A DNA stretch of 64,000 nt from Lachnospiraceae bacterium. Its GTDB lineage: Bacteria > Bacillota > Clostridia > Lachnospirales > Lachnospiraceae. Positions 16,116 through 24,538 of this stretch are shown in pieces. The stretch is from positions 124,001 through 188,000 of the forward strand of contig JAAZZQ010000022.1 in the NCBI GenBank assembly GCA_014239155.1, in the 5' to 3' direction. A program made the translations under genes and the position numbers. Below the pieces are notes generated by a model that worked only from the letters and a program-made list of their open reading frames with translations, searched no databases and was not told the origin of the DNA. How positions within the stretch are numbered: position 1 is the first letter of the stretch; each line of letters starts with the position of its first letter.

Positions 16116-16451
16116 ATGACAATAACAGCAGCAAAGGATATTAATGATCTGTACAAGGTTAGTTCTGATACGGCAAAAAATGCCTTGTATGGCACAAATA
16201 CCGACAATGAGGGGACAAAGAGCAATCTGTTTGGTTCGTTTTTGGATGCGGCAGTGAGCAATATCAACAATACAAATGAACTGTTATCCAATCAGGAGAA
16301 CGAGGTGCTAAAATGGTCAATGGGTATTTCAGAGAATACGCATGATCTGACAATCGCAGTCGGAAAGGCACAGACAGCACTTGATTATACAGTTGCACTC
16401 CGAGATAAGCTTTTGGAGGCATATAAGGAGATTATGCAGATTCAAATCTAA
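16116..16451 (+). CDS. fliE: Flagellar hook-basal body protein FliE
   Basis: The 111-residue protein joins the MS ring to the rod and is needed for export-gate opening. The C-terminal half carries the family pattern (WSMGISENTHDLTIAVGKAQ, LDYTVALRDKLLEAYKEIM). Length and position between flgC and fliF are typical. The start follows AGGGGGAAAGAGCG. After it, a 12-base direct repeat GTAAAGGATTAC occurs twice before fliF. Confidence 0.94.
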   Translation: MTITAAKDINDLYKVSSDTAKNALYGTNTDNEGTKSNLFGSFLDAAVSNINNTNELLSNQENEVLKWSMGISENTHDLTIAVGKAQTALDYTVALRDKLLEAYKEIMQIQI

Positions 16452-16518
16452 TGAGTTGGTTGTAAAGGATTACCGGTAAAGGATTACAGGGGAAGTTTGG
16501 AAGAAGGAGACACTTGAC

Positions 16519-18132
16519 ATGGTTGACAAGGTATTAGATTTTGGGAAAAAGCTATTGGAGCGAATAAAAGAATGGTGGAATAAGTTTCAGCCAAAACAGA
16601 AGACACTGATTATTGGAATTATAGTTGTGCTTTTGTTAGCCATTGCAATATTGGTGGCAGTGCTTACGAGAAAACAGTATGTAAATATTGTGAATGCGGA
16701 GTCCACAAAAGAGGCGGCGGCAGTAAGAGACTTGCTGGATGGGCAAGGGCTTGACTACAAAGTCTCATCGGATGGTCTGCATTTTGATATTGTGAGTACA
16801 CAACAGTCAGATGCAAATCTACTGCTTGGTTCCAACAATATTCCAACGGCAGCATATACAATTGATGACGTGTTAAACGGAAGCTTTTCCACAACAGAAG
16901 CAGATAAGCAGAAGCGCTATAAACTTTTTATCGAGGAGCAGATTGAGCAGGATGTAAAGAGTATGAAGGCAGTTAACACTGCTTCTTGCCAACTAACGAT
17001 TCCAGATGATAATGGTACGCTTATCGCACAGAATCGAGAAACTTATGCAAGTGTTCTTCTGGAGCTTAATGAAGGAATCTCCTTTACAGAGGAGAATGCG
17101 GCAGCCATTGCAAGGATGGTAGCGACAGGACTTGGAAACGCTACGACAGACAATATAACCATCACTGACGTGGAGGGAAGAATTTGGTTTCCAGTGGAGC
17201 AGAGTTACTCTACCATTGAGAAGGCTGACAATATGATGATGCTCAAACAGGAGGCAGAAAGTCTGATTAAAAACGAAGTTAGACAGGTACTTTTAGGAAC
17301 AAATGAGTTCAATCAGATTGAGGTGGGAACCAACATTGCGATGGACTTTTCACAGAAGGAAATCACACAGCACAATTACTCCACACCAGATGATGAGCAT
17401 GATCAGGGATTGCTTGCCCATGAGGAAGTATATCAGTCAAATGCGACAGATGGTTTGGGGGGCGTACCTGGAACAGATTCCAATTCAGAGGAAGATTATA
17501 TGATTGATGAATCTTCAGGTACAAGAAGCAATACATATGAGCGAAAGAGTGATTATCTTCCAAACGAGGAGATTATCAAGACAACAGCTGCTACAGGAAC
17601 GATTGTATATAATGACAGCTCCATCTCTGTGGCTGCAGTAAGATACCGTGTAGTCCGAGAGGAAGATGTACGTCTTCAAGGATTTTTGGATGGTATTTCA
17701 TGGGAAGAATACAAGCTTGCAAACAATGGCAAAACAAAGCTTGAGATAGATGAAGATTTAGTCGGCATGGTGGCAAATGCGACAGGCATACCGACTAAAA
17801 ATGTAAGTTTTGTGGCATATGAAGAGGTACAATTTATTGATACAATACAGTCTACTGTAGAACTGAAAGATATTATACAGATTGTGCTGATTGTAATTAT
17901 TCTCACACTTCTGGCATTTGTGGTAATTATGAGTCTGAGAACCAGAAGAGAAGTCGAGGAAGAGGAAGAACTTGCGGTGGAAGATTTGCTTCAGTCACAT
18001 GTCGATGAACTAGAGGGCATTGAGACAGAGCAGAAGTCCGAAGCGAGAAAACTAATAGAAAACTTTGTCGAGGAAAATCCAGAAGCAGTTGCTACACTTT
18101 TAAGAAACTGGCTTGACGAGGATTGGGGGTAA
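16519..18132 (+). CDS. fliF: Flagellar MS-ring protein FliF
   Basis: The 537-residue protein forms the membrane MS ring. Two transmembrane segments bracket the periplasmic ring-building region: TLIIGIIVVLLLAIAILVAV near residues 29-49 and IVLIVIILTLLAFVVIMSL near 453-472. The cytoplasmic tail ends with the FliG-binding helix (EARKLIENFVEENPEAVATL, LRNWLDEDWG). Length is normal. The start follows AGAAGGAGA. fliG starts six bases after the stop. Confidence 0.96.
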   Translation: MVDKVLDFGKKLLERIKEWWNKFQPKQKTLIIGIIVVLLLAIAILVAVLTRKQYVNIVNAESTKEAAAVRDLLDGQGLDYKVSSDGLHFDIVSTQQSDANLLLGSNNIPTAAYTIDDVLNGSFSTTEADKQKRYKLFIEEQIEQDVKSMKAVNTASCQLTIPDDNGTLIAQNRETYASVLLELNEGISFTEENAAAIARMVATGLGNATTDNITITDVEGRIWFPVEQSYSTIEKADNMMMLKQEAESLIKNEVRQVLLGTNEFNQIEVGTNIAMDFSQKEITQHNYSTPDDEHDQGLLAHEEVYQSNATDGLGGVPGTDSNSEEDYMIDESSGTRSNTYERKSDYLPNEEIIKTTAATGTIVYNDSSISVAAVRYRVVREEDVRLQGFLDGISWEEYKLANNGKTKLEIDEDLVGMVANATGIPTKNVSFVAYEEVQFIDTIQSTVELKDIIQIVLIVIILTLLAFVVIMSLRTRREVEEEEELAVEDLLQSHVDELEGIETEQKSEARKLIENFVEENPEAVATLLRNWLDEDWG

Positions 18133-18138
18133 CCAGTA

Positions 18139-19149
18139 ATGGCTAGTAATGAAGAGTTAAAGGGAATACAGAAGGCGGCAATTTTATTGATTGCCCTCGG
18201 ACCTGAGAAATCTTCCCTGATATTTAAACATTTAAAGGAAGAGGAAATCGAGGACCTGACACTTGAGATTGCGAATACCAAGAGCGTTACACCACAGGTA
18301 AAAGAGAAGGTAATCAATGAATTTTATGAGGTATGTCTTGCGCAGCAGTACATTGCAGAGGGCGGCATTGGCTATGCAAAAGAACTTTTGGAGAAAGCAC
18401 TTGGAGCCGACAAGGCAATGGACGTCATTGGCAAGTTAACTGCGTCGCTGCAAGTAAAACCATTCGAGTTTGTCAAAAAGACAGATGCCTCTCAGTTGTT
18501 GAACTTTATACAAGATGAGCATCCGCAGACGATCGCATTAATTCTCTCTTACCTGTCTGCGGGACAGGCGGCTACAATTCTCGGCGCGCTGGTGCCTGAG
18601 AAACAGGCGGAAGTTGCAAGGCGTATTGCTACAATGGACAGAACGAGTCCAGATGTGATTAAGGAAGTTGAGCGCGTGCTAGAATCAAAGCTTTCTTCTC
18701 TCGTAAATCAAGATTACACGATTATCGGTGGTGTAGACGCTGTGGTGGATATTTTGAACACAGTAGACAGAGGAACAGAAAAACATATTATGGAAACACT
18801 CGAAGTGGAAGAGCCAGAACTTGCAGACGAGATCAGAAAGAAGATGTTTGTATTCGAGGATATTTTGCTGCTCGACGACCGCGCTATCCAGCGTGTGCTT
18901 AGAGATGTTGACAACAACGATCTTGCCATTGCATGTAAAGGTTCGACAGAGGAAGTGCAGAATGCGATTTTCAGCAATATGTCAAAACGTCTTGCTGAGA
19001 TGATTAAGGAAGATATGGAGTTTATGGGTCCTATTAGAATGAAGGATGTTGAGGAAGCACAGCAGAAGATTGTAAACATAATTAGAAAACTTGAAGATTC
19101 TGCGGAGATCGTTATTTCTAGAGGTGGAGGTGACGAGATCGTTGTCTAA
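18139..19149 (+). CDS. fliG: Flagellar motor switch protein FliG
   Basis: The 336-residue protein is the rotor component touching the stators. The N domain (LKGIQKAAILLIALGPEKSS) binds FliF; the middle domain has the EHPQTIALILSYL motif for FliM; the C domain contains the charged torque helix region LLLDDRAIQRVLRDVDNNDL. It overlaps fliH by eight bases at its 3' end, implying translational coupling. Length is normal. Confidence 0.97.
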   Translation: MASNEELKGIQKAAILLIALGPEKSSLIFKHLKEEEIEDLTLEIANTKSVTPQVKEKVINEFYEVCLAQQYIAEGGIGYAKELLEKALGADKAMDVIGKLTASLQVKPFEFVKKTDASQLLNFIQDEHPQTIALILSYLSAGQAATILGALVPEKQAEVARRIATMDRTSPDVIKEVERVLESKLSSLVNQDYTIIGGVDAVVDILNTVDRGTEKHIMETLEVEEPELADEIRKKMFVFEDILLLDDRAIQRVLRDVDNNDLAIACKGSTEEVQNAIFSNMSKRLAEMIKEDMEFMGPIRMKDVEEAQQKIVNIIRKLEDSAEIVISRGGGDEIVV

Positions 19150-20065
19150 TGGTGGTATATTAAAATCGGGCTGGGTCGTAGTAGACCCAGCAAACACTAG
19201 AATTATAGATTCTAATGCAAGGGCAGAAGCCAGACTGCGGGAGCTTGCAATTGAGCTTGCAAGAGAGTGTGGCGAGGAGCCAGATTTTGCAGACGGGTTT
19301 ACAGAGGGCATCAATGCAGTCGAAGTGTCGCAGTTAATTCGCGATGGCGAGGAAAATGTTTTTGGAGGCGGTTTCAGTTCGGAAGAGAGTGCATTTTCAG
19401 AGGAAGTTATTCCTCCACAACCTCCCAGTCAAATGCAGGAGGAATTGATTGCAGATGCACAGGCGCAGATAGAACAGATGCGTGAGGAAGCACTTGCAGA
19501 AATTGAACAGGCAAGGGCGCAGATGATGGAGGAGGCGCGAAGTCAGGGATATCAGGAAGGCTTTGAACAGGGGCAGAATGATGGTTTTGCGCAGGGACAT
19601 CAGGATGGACTTAACAGTGTGGCAGAGCAACGAGAACAGGTTCAGATAGAGGCCGAGCAGAAAATGGCGGCAATTGAGGAAGAATATCAACAGAAGATCA
19701 AAGAGTTAGAACCAGTTTTTATTGATACATTAACAGGAATTTATGAGCATATTTTCCATGTGAGTCTTAAAAATTCTAGAGAATTGATTGTCTATCTGAT
19801 TCAAAATACAATGCGCAATATTGAGACAGGCAGCACATATTTGATTCATGTGTCAAAAGAGGACTATCCTTTTGCAAGTATGCAGAAAAAAGAACTGATT
19901 AAGGGAACGAATATTGCAATTGAGAATGTGGAGCTTCTTGAGGATGTGACACTTGGAAAAAATGAGTGTATGATAGAGACAGGAAATGGTGTGTTTGACT
20001 GTAGTTTAGGGACACAGTTGGAGGCGCTGAACGAAGAGCTAAGACTCCTGTCATATGAACCATAA
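19142..20065 (+). CDS. fliH: Flagellar assembly protein FliH
   Basis: The ~307-residue protein regulates the FliI ATPase and brings it to the export gate. It has a Gln/Glu/Ala-rich coiled coil in the middle (residues ~100-185) with repeated QEGFEQGQNDGFAQGHQDG, the GxxxG-type pattern typical of FliH, and a C-terminal domain that binds FliI. The TTG at 19142 is chosen because GGAGGTGA (19126-19133) lies eight bases before it and the resulting N terminus SNGGILKSGWVVVD fits the family; it overlaps fliG by eight bases. A longer frame from 19091 would start deep inside fliG. Confidence 0.9.
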   Translation: MSNGGILKSGWVVVDPANTRIIDSNARAEARLRELAIELARECGEEPDFADGFTEGINAVEVSQLIRDGEENVFGGGFSSEESAFSEEVIPPQPPSQMQEELIADAQAQIEQMREEALAEIEQARAQMMEEARSQGYQEGFEQGQNDGFAQGHQDGLNSVAEQREQVQIEAEQKMAAIEEEYQQKIKELEPVFIDTLTGIYEHIFHVSLKNSRELIVYLIQNTMRNIETGSTYLIHVSKEDYPFASMQKKELIKGTNIAIENVELLEDVTLGKNECMIETGNGVFDCSLGTQLEALNEELRLLSYEP

Positions 20066-20078
20066 AAGGGGATAAAAC

Positions 20079-21401
20079 ATGGAAACAAACATTTCCTTTC
20101 AGAAATATCAGGCAGTGGTAAATAAGAGCTTTTTTAAGAAGCTTGGCAAAGTGGAAAATGTGGTGGGACTGACAATTGAGTCTTCTGGGCCGGATGCAAA
20201 ACTTGGGGATATGTGTAAGATTTATACAGATCCGGAGAAAGAGCATGGGATTTTGGCGGAGGTTGTTGGTTTTAAAGATAAGAAAACTTTGCTTATGCCC
20301 TATGAGGATACAGAGGGAATTGGCTTAGGCTGTATTGTCGAGAATATGAACTATCCGCTTAGTGTGTCTGTGGGCGAGAGTCTTCTGGGAAAGACATTAG
20401 ATGGATTGGGTAGATGTATTGATGGATTTGTGCCGGAACCAACAACTGTTAAACGATATCCGCTGGAAGCAACGCCGCCAGATCCCATGAGTAGAACAAT
20501 TATTAGCGAGGTGTTACCACTTGGCGTAAAGGCAGTAGATGGACTAATCACAGTAGGAAAAGGGCAGCGTATAGGAATTTTTGCAGGTTCCGGTGTTGGA
20601 AAATCTACATTGATGGGTATGTTTGCGCGCAATACAAAGGCAGATATTAATGTGATTGCTCTGATTGGAGAGCGTGGACGTGAGGTGAGAGAGTTTATAG
20701 AGCGCGATCTTGGAGAGGAAGGTATGCGCCGTTCTATTGTGGTTGTGGCGACTTCTGACAGACCAGCTCTTGAGCGAAACAAGGCGGCAAAGACAGCAAC
20801 TGCAATCGCAGAGTATTTTCGAGATCAGGGAAAAGATGTGCTGTTAATGATGGATTCTCTCACGCGTTTTTCAATGGCACAAAGAGAAATTGGTTTGGCA
20901 ACAGGGGAGCCGCCAGTGACAAGAGGATACCCGCCTAGTGTATATTCGGAGATGCCAAAGCTTCTTGAGCGTGCAGGTTGTTCCGAAAATGGTTCCATTA
21001 CAGGACTGTACACCGTTTTAGTAGAAGGTGAGGATTTTAATGAGCCAATTACAGACACAGCAAGAAGTATTCTGGATGGACATATTATGCTGACAAGAAA
21101 GCTTGCAAATAGAAATCATTATCCGGCGATTGATGTATTGCAGAGCATTTCGCGTTGTATGTCAATGATTGCATCTAGCGGGCACAAGGCCGCTGCTGGA
21201 AAATTAAAAAATATTATGGCAACTTATAACGAGGCGGAAGATTTGATTAATATTGGTGCCTACAAGAGAGGAAGCAATCCAAACATTGACAGAGCAATCA
21301 ATAAGATTGACGAAGTGAATGAGTATTTGCTACAGTCAACCGAGGAAAAATTTAGCTTTGAGGAGACCGTGGAACAGTTGGAAACAATGTTTCAGCAGTG
21401 A
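20079..21401 (+). CDS. fliI: Flagellum-specific export ATPase FliI
   Basis: The 440-residue ATPase is homologous to F1-beta and powers type III export. Walker A is GSGVGKST at residues 170-177; IGERGREVREFIERDLGEEG and LLMMDSLTRFSMAQREIGLA (Walker B and the FliI/YscN signature) follow, then GEPPVTRGYPPSVYSEMPKL. Length is normal. The start follows AAAGGGG. It lies 13 bases after fliH and 37 before fliJ, the canonical order. Confidence 0.97.
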   Translation: METNISFQKYQAVVNKSFFKKLGKVENVVGLTIESSGPDAKLGDMCKIYTDPEKEHGILAEVVGFKDKKTLLMPYEDTEGIGLGCIVENMNYPLSVSVGESLLGKTLDGLGRCIDGFVPEPTTVKRYPLEATPPDPMSRTIISEVLPLGVKAVDGLITVGKGQRIGIFAGSGVGKSTLMGMFARNTKADINVIALIGERGREVREFIERDLGEEGMRRSIVVVATSDRPALERNKAAKTATAIAEYFRDQGKDVLLMMDSLTRFSMAQREIGLATGEPPVTRGYPPSVYSEMPKLLERAGCSENGSITGLYTVLVEGEDFNEPITDTARSILDGHIMLTRKLANRNHYPAIDVLQSISRCMSMIASSGHKAAAGKLKNIMATYNEAEDLINIGAYKRGSNPNIDRAINKIDEVNEYLLQSTEEKFSFEETVEQLETMFQQ

Positions 21402-21438
21402 TAGATTTTTTTCAGGAAAGTAAAAGGGTGGTAAGCAA

Positions 21439-21909
21439 ATGGCAGTTTTCCGTTACAAGATGCAAGGGATTCTTGACATTAAGGAAAAACTTGAAAATAA
21501 GGCGAAACAGGAGTTTGCAGAGGCAAATATGCGGCTTGATGCCGAAAAGAAAAAGTTGGATGAATTTCACGCAAGAAAAGTTTATTATATGCAGGAGGGT
21601 GTAAAACTCCGCACAGAATTGATTGATGTGAGAAAAATCCGAGAGAATAAAATGGCAGTTCTAAAGATGGATGAATATATTGCAGATCAGATGAAGCAGG
21701 TAGCCCGCGCGGCAAAAGTAGTTGAGAAGGCAAGGGCGGCGTTGCAAGAACTCATGCAGGAGAGAAAGGCGCATGAAAAGCTCAAGGAAAATGCGTTTGA
21801 GGAGTTTATGAGGGAGGAGCTGGCAGCAGAGAGCAAGGAGATTGACCAGTTGACTTCTTATACTTACGGACAGAAACTGATGGAAGAACACAGTATGAAA
21901 AGCTCGTGA
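21439..21909 (+). CDS. fliJ: Flagellar export chaperone FliJ
   Basis: The 156-residue protein is almost all coiled coil, as FliJ is, with MAVFRYKMQGILDIKEKLEN at the N terminus. FliJ forms the central stalk of the FliI hexamer and couples it to FlhA. Sequence identity within the family is low, so the call relies on length, coiled coil and position after fliI. The start follows AAAGGGTGG. Confidence 0.9.
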   Translation: MAVFRYKMQGILDIKEKLENKAKQEFAEANMRLDAEKKKLDEFHARKVYYMQEGVKLRTELIDVRKIRENKMAVLKMDEYIADQMKQVARAAKVVEKARAALQELMQERKAHEKLKENAFEEFMREELAAESKEIDQLTSYTYGQKLMEEHSMKSS

Positions 21910-21958
21910 GTTACAAAATTTGGTATGATAAAATCTATGGAAAGGCATGGTTAGCGAT

Positions 21959-22837
21959 ATGGCACGTAAGGACGAAACTTTAAGCCCCGACGCACCGGAG
22001 ATGCAGCTTAAGCAGTTAAAACAAAGTCAGAAGGCGTTTAGACAGGAGCAGAAGAACCAGAAAAAGGAAGCTAAGAAGCGCGCGAAGGAGCTGGAAGACC
22101 AAGAAAGGGAATTGGATGAGCAGATAGACGGCACAAATGCTTCCGTAGTGGTGGTCACGATCTTTATTATTTTGATATGGCTGGGAATACTGTGTCTATT
22201 GGTAAAAATGGATGTTGGCGGATTCGGTTCTAATGTGCTGACGCCAATGCTCAAAGATATTCCTGTCATCAATAAAATTCTTCCGACAGAGATGAGTACA
22301 GAGTCCACAAAGGAGAAATCATATAACGGATACAGCAGCATTAAAGAGGCGGTTGACCAGCTTGCAGAGTTGGAGAAAAAGCTGGAACAATTACAGAACA
22401 CAAACGCTGCGTACTCTGAGCAGATAGAGGCACTCAAAGCGGAAGTGCAGCGGTTGAAGACTTTTGAGGATAGTCAAGTAAAGTTTCAGCAAATTAAAGA
22501 GCAATTCTATGAGGAAGTGGTCTACGCAGACAATGGGCCAGGGGCAGAGGCGTATCGTGAATACTATGAGGAGATGGACCCTACAACGGCGGAGGCACTG
22601 TACAAACAGGTTATTCAGGAGCAGGCAGTCAGCGGTAAAATGAAGGATTATGTCGCGACATATAGTAATATGGATGCGGCAAAGGCAGCAAGCATATTGG
22701 GTGCTATGACAGACAACTTGGATTTGGCAGCAGATATTCTCTCAAATCTTCCAGCAGCGACAAGAGGCGGCATTATGGGAGAGATGGACCCTGCTGTGGC
22801 TGCAAGAATTACCAAAATTATGAATCCTGGCAATTAA
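21959..22837 (+). CDS. MotE-like flagellar membrane protein
   Basis: The ~292-residue protein has a charged Lys/Gln-rich cytoplasmic start (residues 1-55), one membrane helix (VVVVTIFIILIWLGILCLLV, about 62-81), a coiled coil (~125-165) and a C-terminal MgtE-N-like domain (MDAAKAASILGAM, DLAADILSNL, MGEMDPAVAARITKIM). This matches the MotE chaperone class, which in other bacteria stabilises MotB or lies in flagellar operons between fliJ and fliK. In-frame ATGs are at 21947 and 21959; GGAAAGG ends one base before the first, so the second is preferred. Function in Firmicutes is not established. Confidence 0.8.
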   Translation: MARKDETLSPDAPEMQLKQLKQSQKAFRQEQKNQKKEAKKRAKELEDQERELDEQIDGTNASVVVVTIFIILIWLGILCLLVKMDVGGFGSNVLTPMLKDIPVINKILPTEMSTESTKEKSYNGYSSIKEAVDQLAELEKKLEQLQNTNAAYSEQIEALKAEVQRLKTFEDSQVKFQQIKEQFYEEVVYADNGPGAEAYREYYEEMDPTTAEALYKQVIQEQAVSGKMKDYVATYSNMDAAKAASILGAMTDNLDLAADILSNLPAATRGGIMGEMDPAVAARITKIMNPGN

Positions 22838-22848
22838 AAAACAATTGC

Positions 22849-22875
22849 TAAAGTTTTCTGACAATTTGCCGATAT
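22849..22875 (+). promoter_or_regulatory. SigD (FliA) promoter before fliK
   Basis: TAAA (22849-22852), exactly 15 bases, and GCCGATAT (22868-22875) match the SigD consensus TAAA-N15-GCCGATAA at all but the last base. A sequence AGTTTTCTGACAATT (22852-22866), 13 of 15 to the CodY box, occupies the spacer. It lies in the 126-base gap before fliK, the largest gap in this part of the operon. Confidence 0.75.
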
Positions 22876-22963
22876 ATGTTATGTGATTATGTAAGCCCTG
22901 CATTATGGGCTACAAAACACAGAGACAGAATTTAAAAGTCAAAAAGCGAAAGGAGGAATGAGA

Positions 22964-24523
22964 ATGACGGACACGACTTTAAAGAATGCGATGTTTGGTG
23001 TGAATCCTGCATTGAGCGCAGCAGCAAATGCACAGAAATCAGCACAGAATGCGACAAACAATAAACAGGATTTTGGCGCGGTGCTTGACAAGACGGCGCG
23101 GAAGCTTGAGAAGCCAGAACAGACAAAACAGTCTGTGGCAGATAATGCCAAGGGTCAGACAAAACAATCTGACAAAACAGCTTCTGCTACAAAGGAGAAA
23201 GAGTCAACACAGAATACTGCATCGACAAGAGAAGACGTATCTGAGACAAAGGAAACTGCAACCACAGAAAATTTAGAACAAGTGACAGATGAGATGGAGG
23301 ATTCCGTCGAGAAGCTGACCGCAGATGAAATTGCAAAGGCTTTGGAACAGATTATTGCACAGCTCAAAGAGATGCTTGGAATTACAGATGATGAACTTCT
23401 AGTCGGTATGGAAAACCTAGAGTTACAGCCTTTTGACTTGCTGAATGTCAACAATATGGCACAGCTTGTTGCATCTGTTTCTGGAGAGGATTCTACAATT
23501 GGTCTTGTTGCAAATGAAGAACTCTATGCAGCATTGCAAGATATTACAGAGATGGTGGGAACACAAGTCAACAATTTGCTTGAGAACACAGGTCTTACCA
23601 GTGAAGAGCTTGAGGCAGTGTTACAGAAATTGCAAGAATTACAACAGCAAAACCTTGACAATCAGATTGAGAATGCAGAGATACTGCCGGAGGAAGCGCT
23701 TGACAATTTGGCAGGGTCATCAATGCAGGAGACTGCACAAAAACAGGTTACAGAAGGACCAGTTATAATTCACGAAGACAATACAACTGCAAAAGACCAG
23801 TCTGCAAAAGAGTATGACCAGCTTCCAGAGAATCAGCAGGAAGACTTGGTTCAAATGGATACCAAATCACAGACACAAAATGCGGAAAGAGAATCTAAAG
23901 ACAATGAACCTGGCAAAGAGACCAAAAATTTTGGTCAGAATAACACAGCACAAAATTTTCAGAATCAGTTAGATGCATTAAATGATTCGACAGCGGCAGA
24001 GGGTGTTGCGAAGTTTACTTCTGAGAGTACAGAGAGCATTATGAAGCAACTTGCAGATCTGGTAAAGATTGTAAAAAATGAAAATCTTACCGAAATGGAA
24101 TTGCAGCTTCATCCAGCAAGTCTTGGAACCGTGAATGTATCGTTAACGACAAAGGGCGGTGTTGTGACAGCAGAGTTTACCACGCAAAATGAGGCGGTTA
24201 AGGCAGCGATTGAAGCGCAGGCATCACAGTTGCGTGCAAATCTGGAAGAACAAGGTGTCAAGATTGAAGCGATTGAGGTCTCAGTAGAGAGTCATCAGAT
24301 GGAGCGAGATCTTGATAAGAATGGTCAGGAACAGCAAAGACAGTCGCAGGAGCAGGAGACAGGACGTATTCAGGGAATGCGCAGAAACAGAAGCACCATC
24401 AATCTCAGGGCGTTTATGAATGGGGAGGAACTTGAGGGCGAGATGCAAGGAGCAGATGATGCGACAAGAATTGCGATGGAAATCATGGCAGCAAATGGAA
24501 ACACAATGGATTTGTTAGTGTAA
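22964..24523 (+). CDS. fliK: Flagellar hook-length control protein FliK
   Basis: The ~519-residue protein measures hook length and switches export specificity. Residues 1-350 are low-complexity, rich in Gln, Asn, Thr and Glu, as in other FliK rulers. The C-terminal core is clear: MELQLHPASLGTVNVSLT, then AEFTTQNEAVKAAIEAQ and LEEQGVKIEAIEVS. The ATG at 22964 sits seven bases after AAAGGAGG; the ATG at 22958 is too close to that site. A consensus SigD promoter precedes it, so expression late in assembly is likely. Confidence 0.93.
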   Translation: MTDTTLKNAMFGVNPALSAAANAQKSAQNATNNKQDFGAVLDKTARKLEKPEQTKQSVADNAKGQTKQSDKTASATKEKESTQNTASTREDVSETKETATTENLEQVTDEMEDSVEKLTADEIAKALEQIIAQLKEMLGITDDELLVGMENLELQPFDLLNVNNMAQLVASVSGEDSTIGLVANEELYAALQDITEMVGTQVNNLLENTGLTSEELEAVLQKLQELQQQNLDNQIENAEILPEEALDNLAGSSMQETAQKQVTEGPVIIHEDNTTAKDQSAKEYDQLPENQQEDLVQMDTKSQTQNAERESKDNEPGKETKNFGQNNTAQNFQNQLDALNDSTAAEGVAKFTSESTESIMKQLADLVKIVKNENLTEMELQLHPASLGTVNVSLTTKGGVVTAEFTTQNEAVKAAIEAQASQLRANLEEQGVKIEAIEVSVESHQMERDLDKNGQEQQRQSQEQETGRIQGMRRNRSTINLRAFMNGEELEGEMQGADDATRIAMEIMAANGNTMDLLV

Positions 24524-24538
24524 AAGAGAGGTGAACAT

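Noticed and set aside
19091-19141. Upstream extension of fliH
   Set aside because: It lies inside fliG without a binding site, while TTG 19142 has GGAGGTGA at proper distance.
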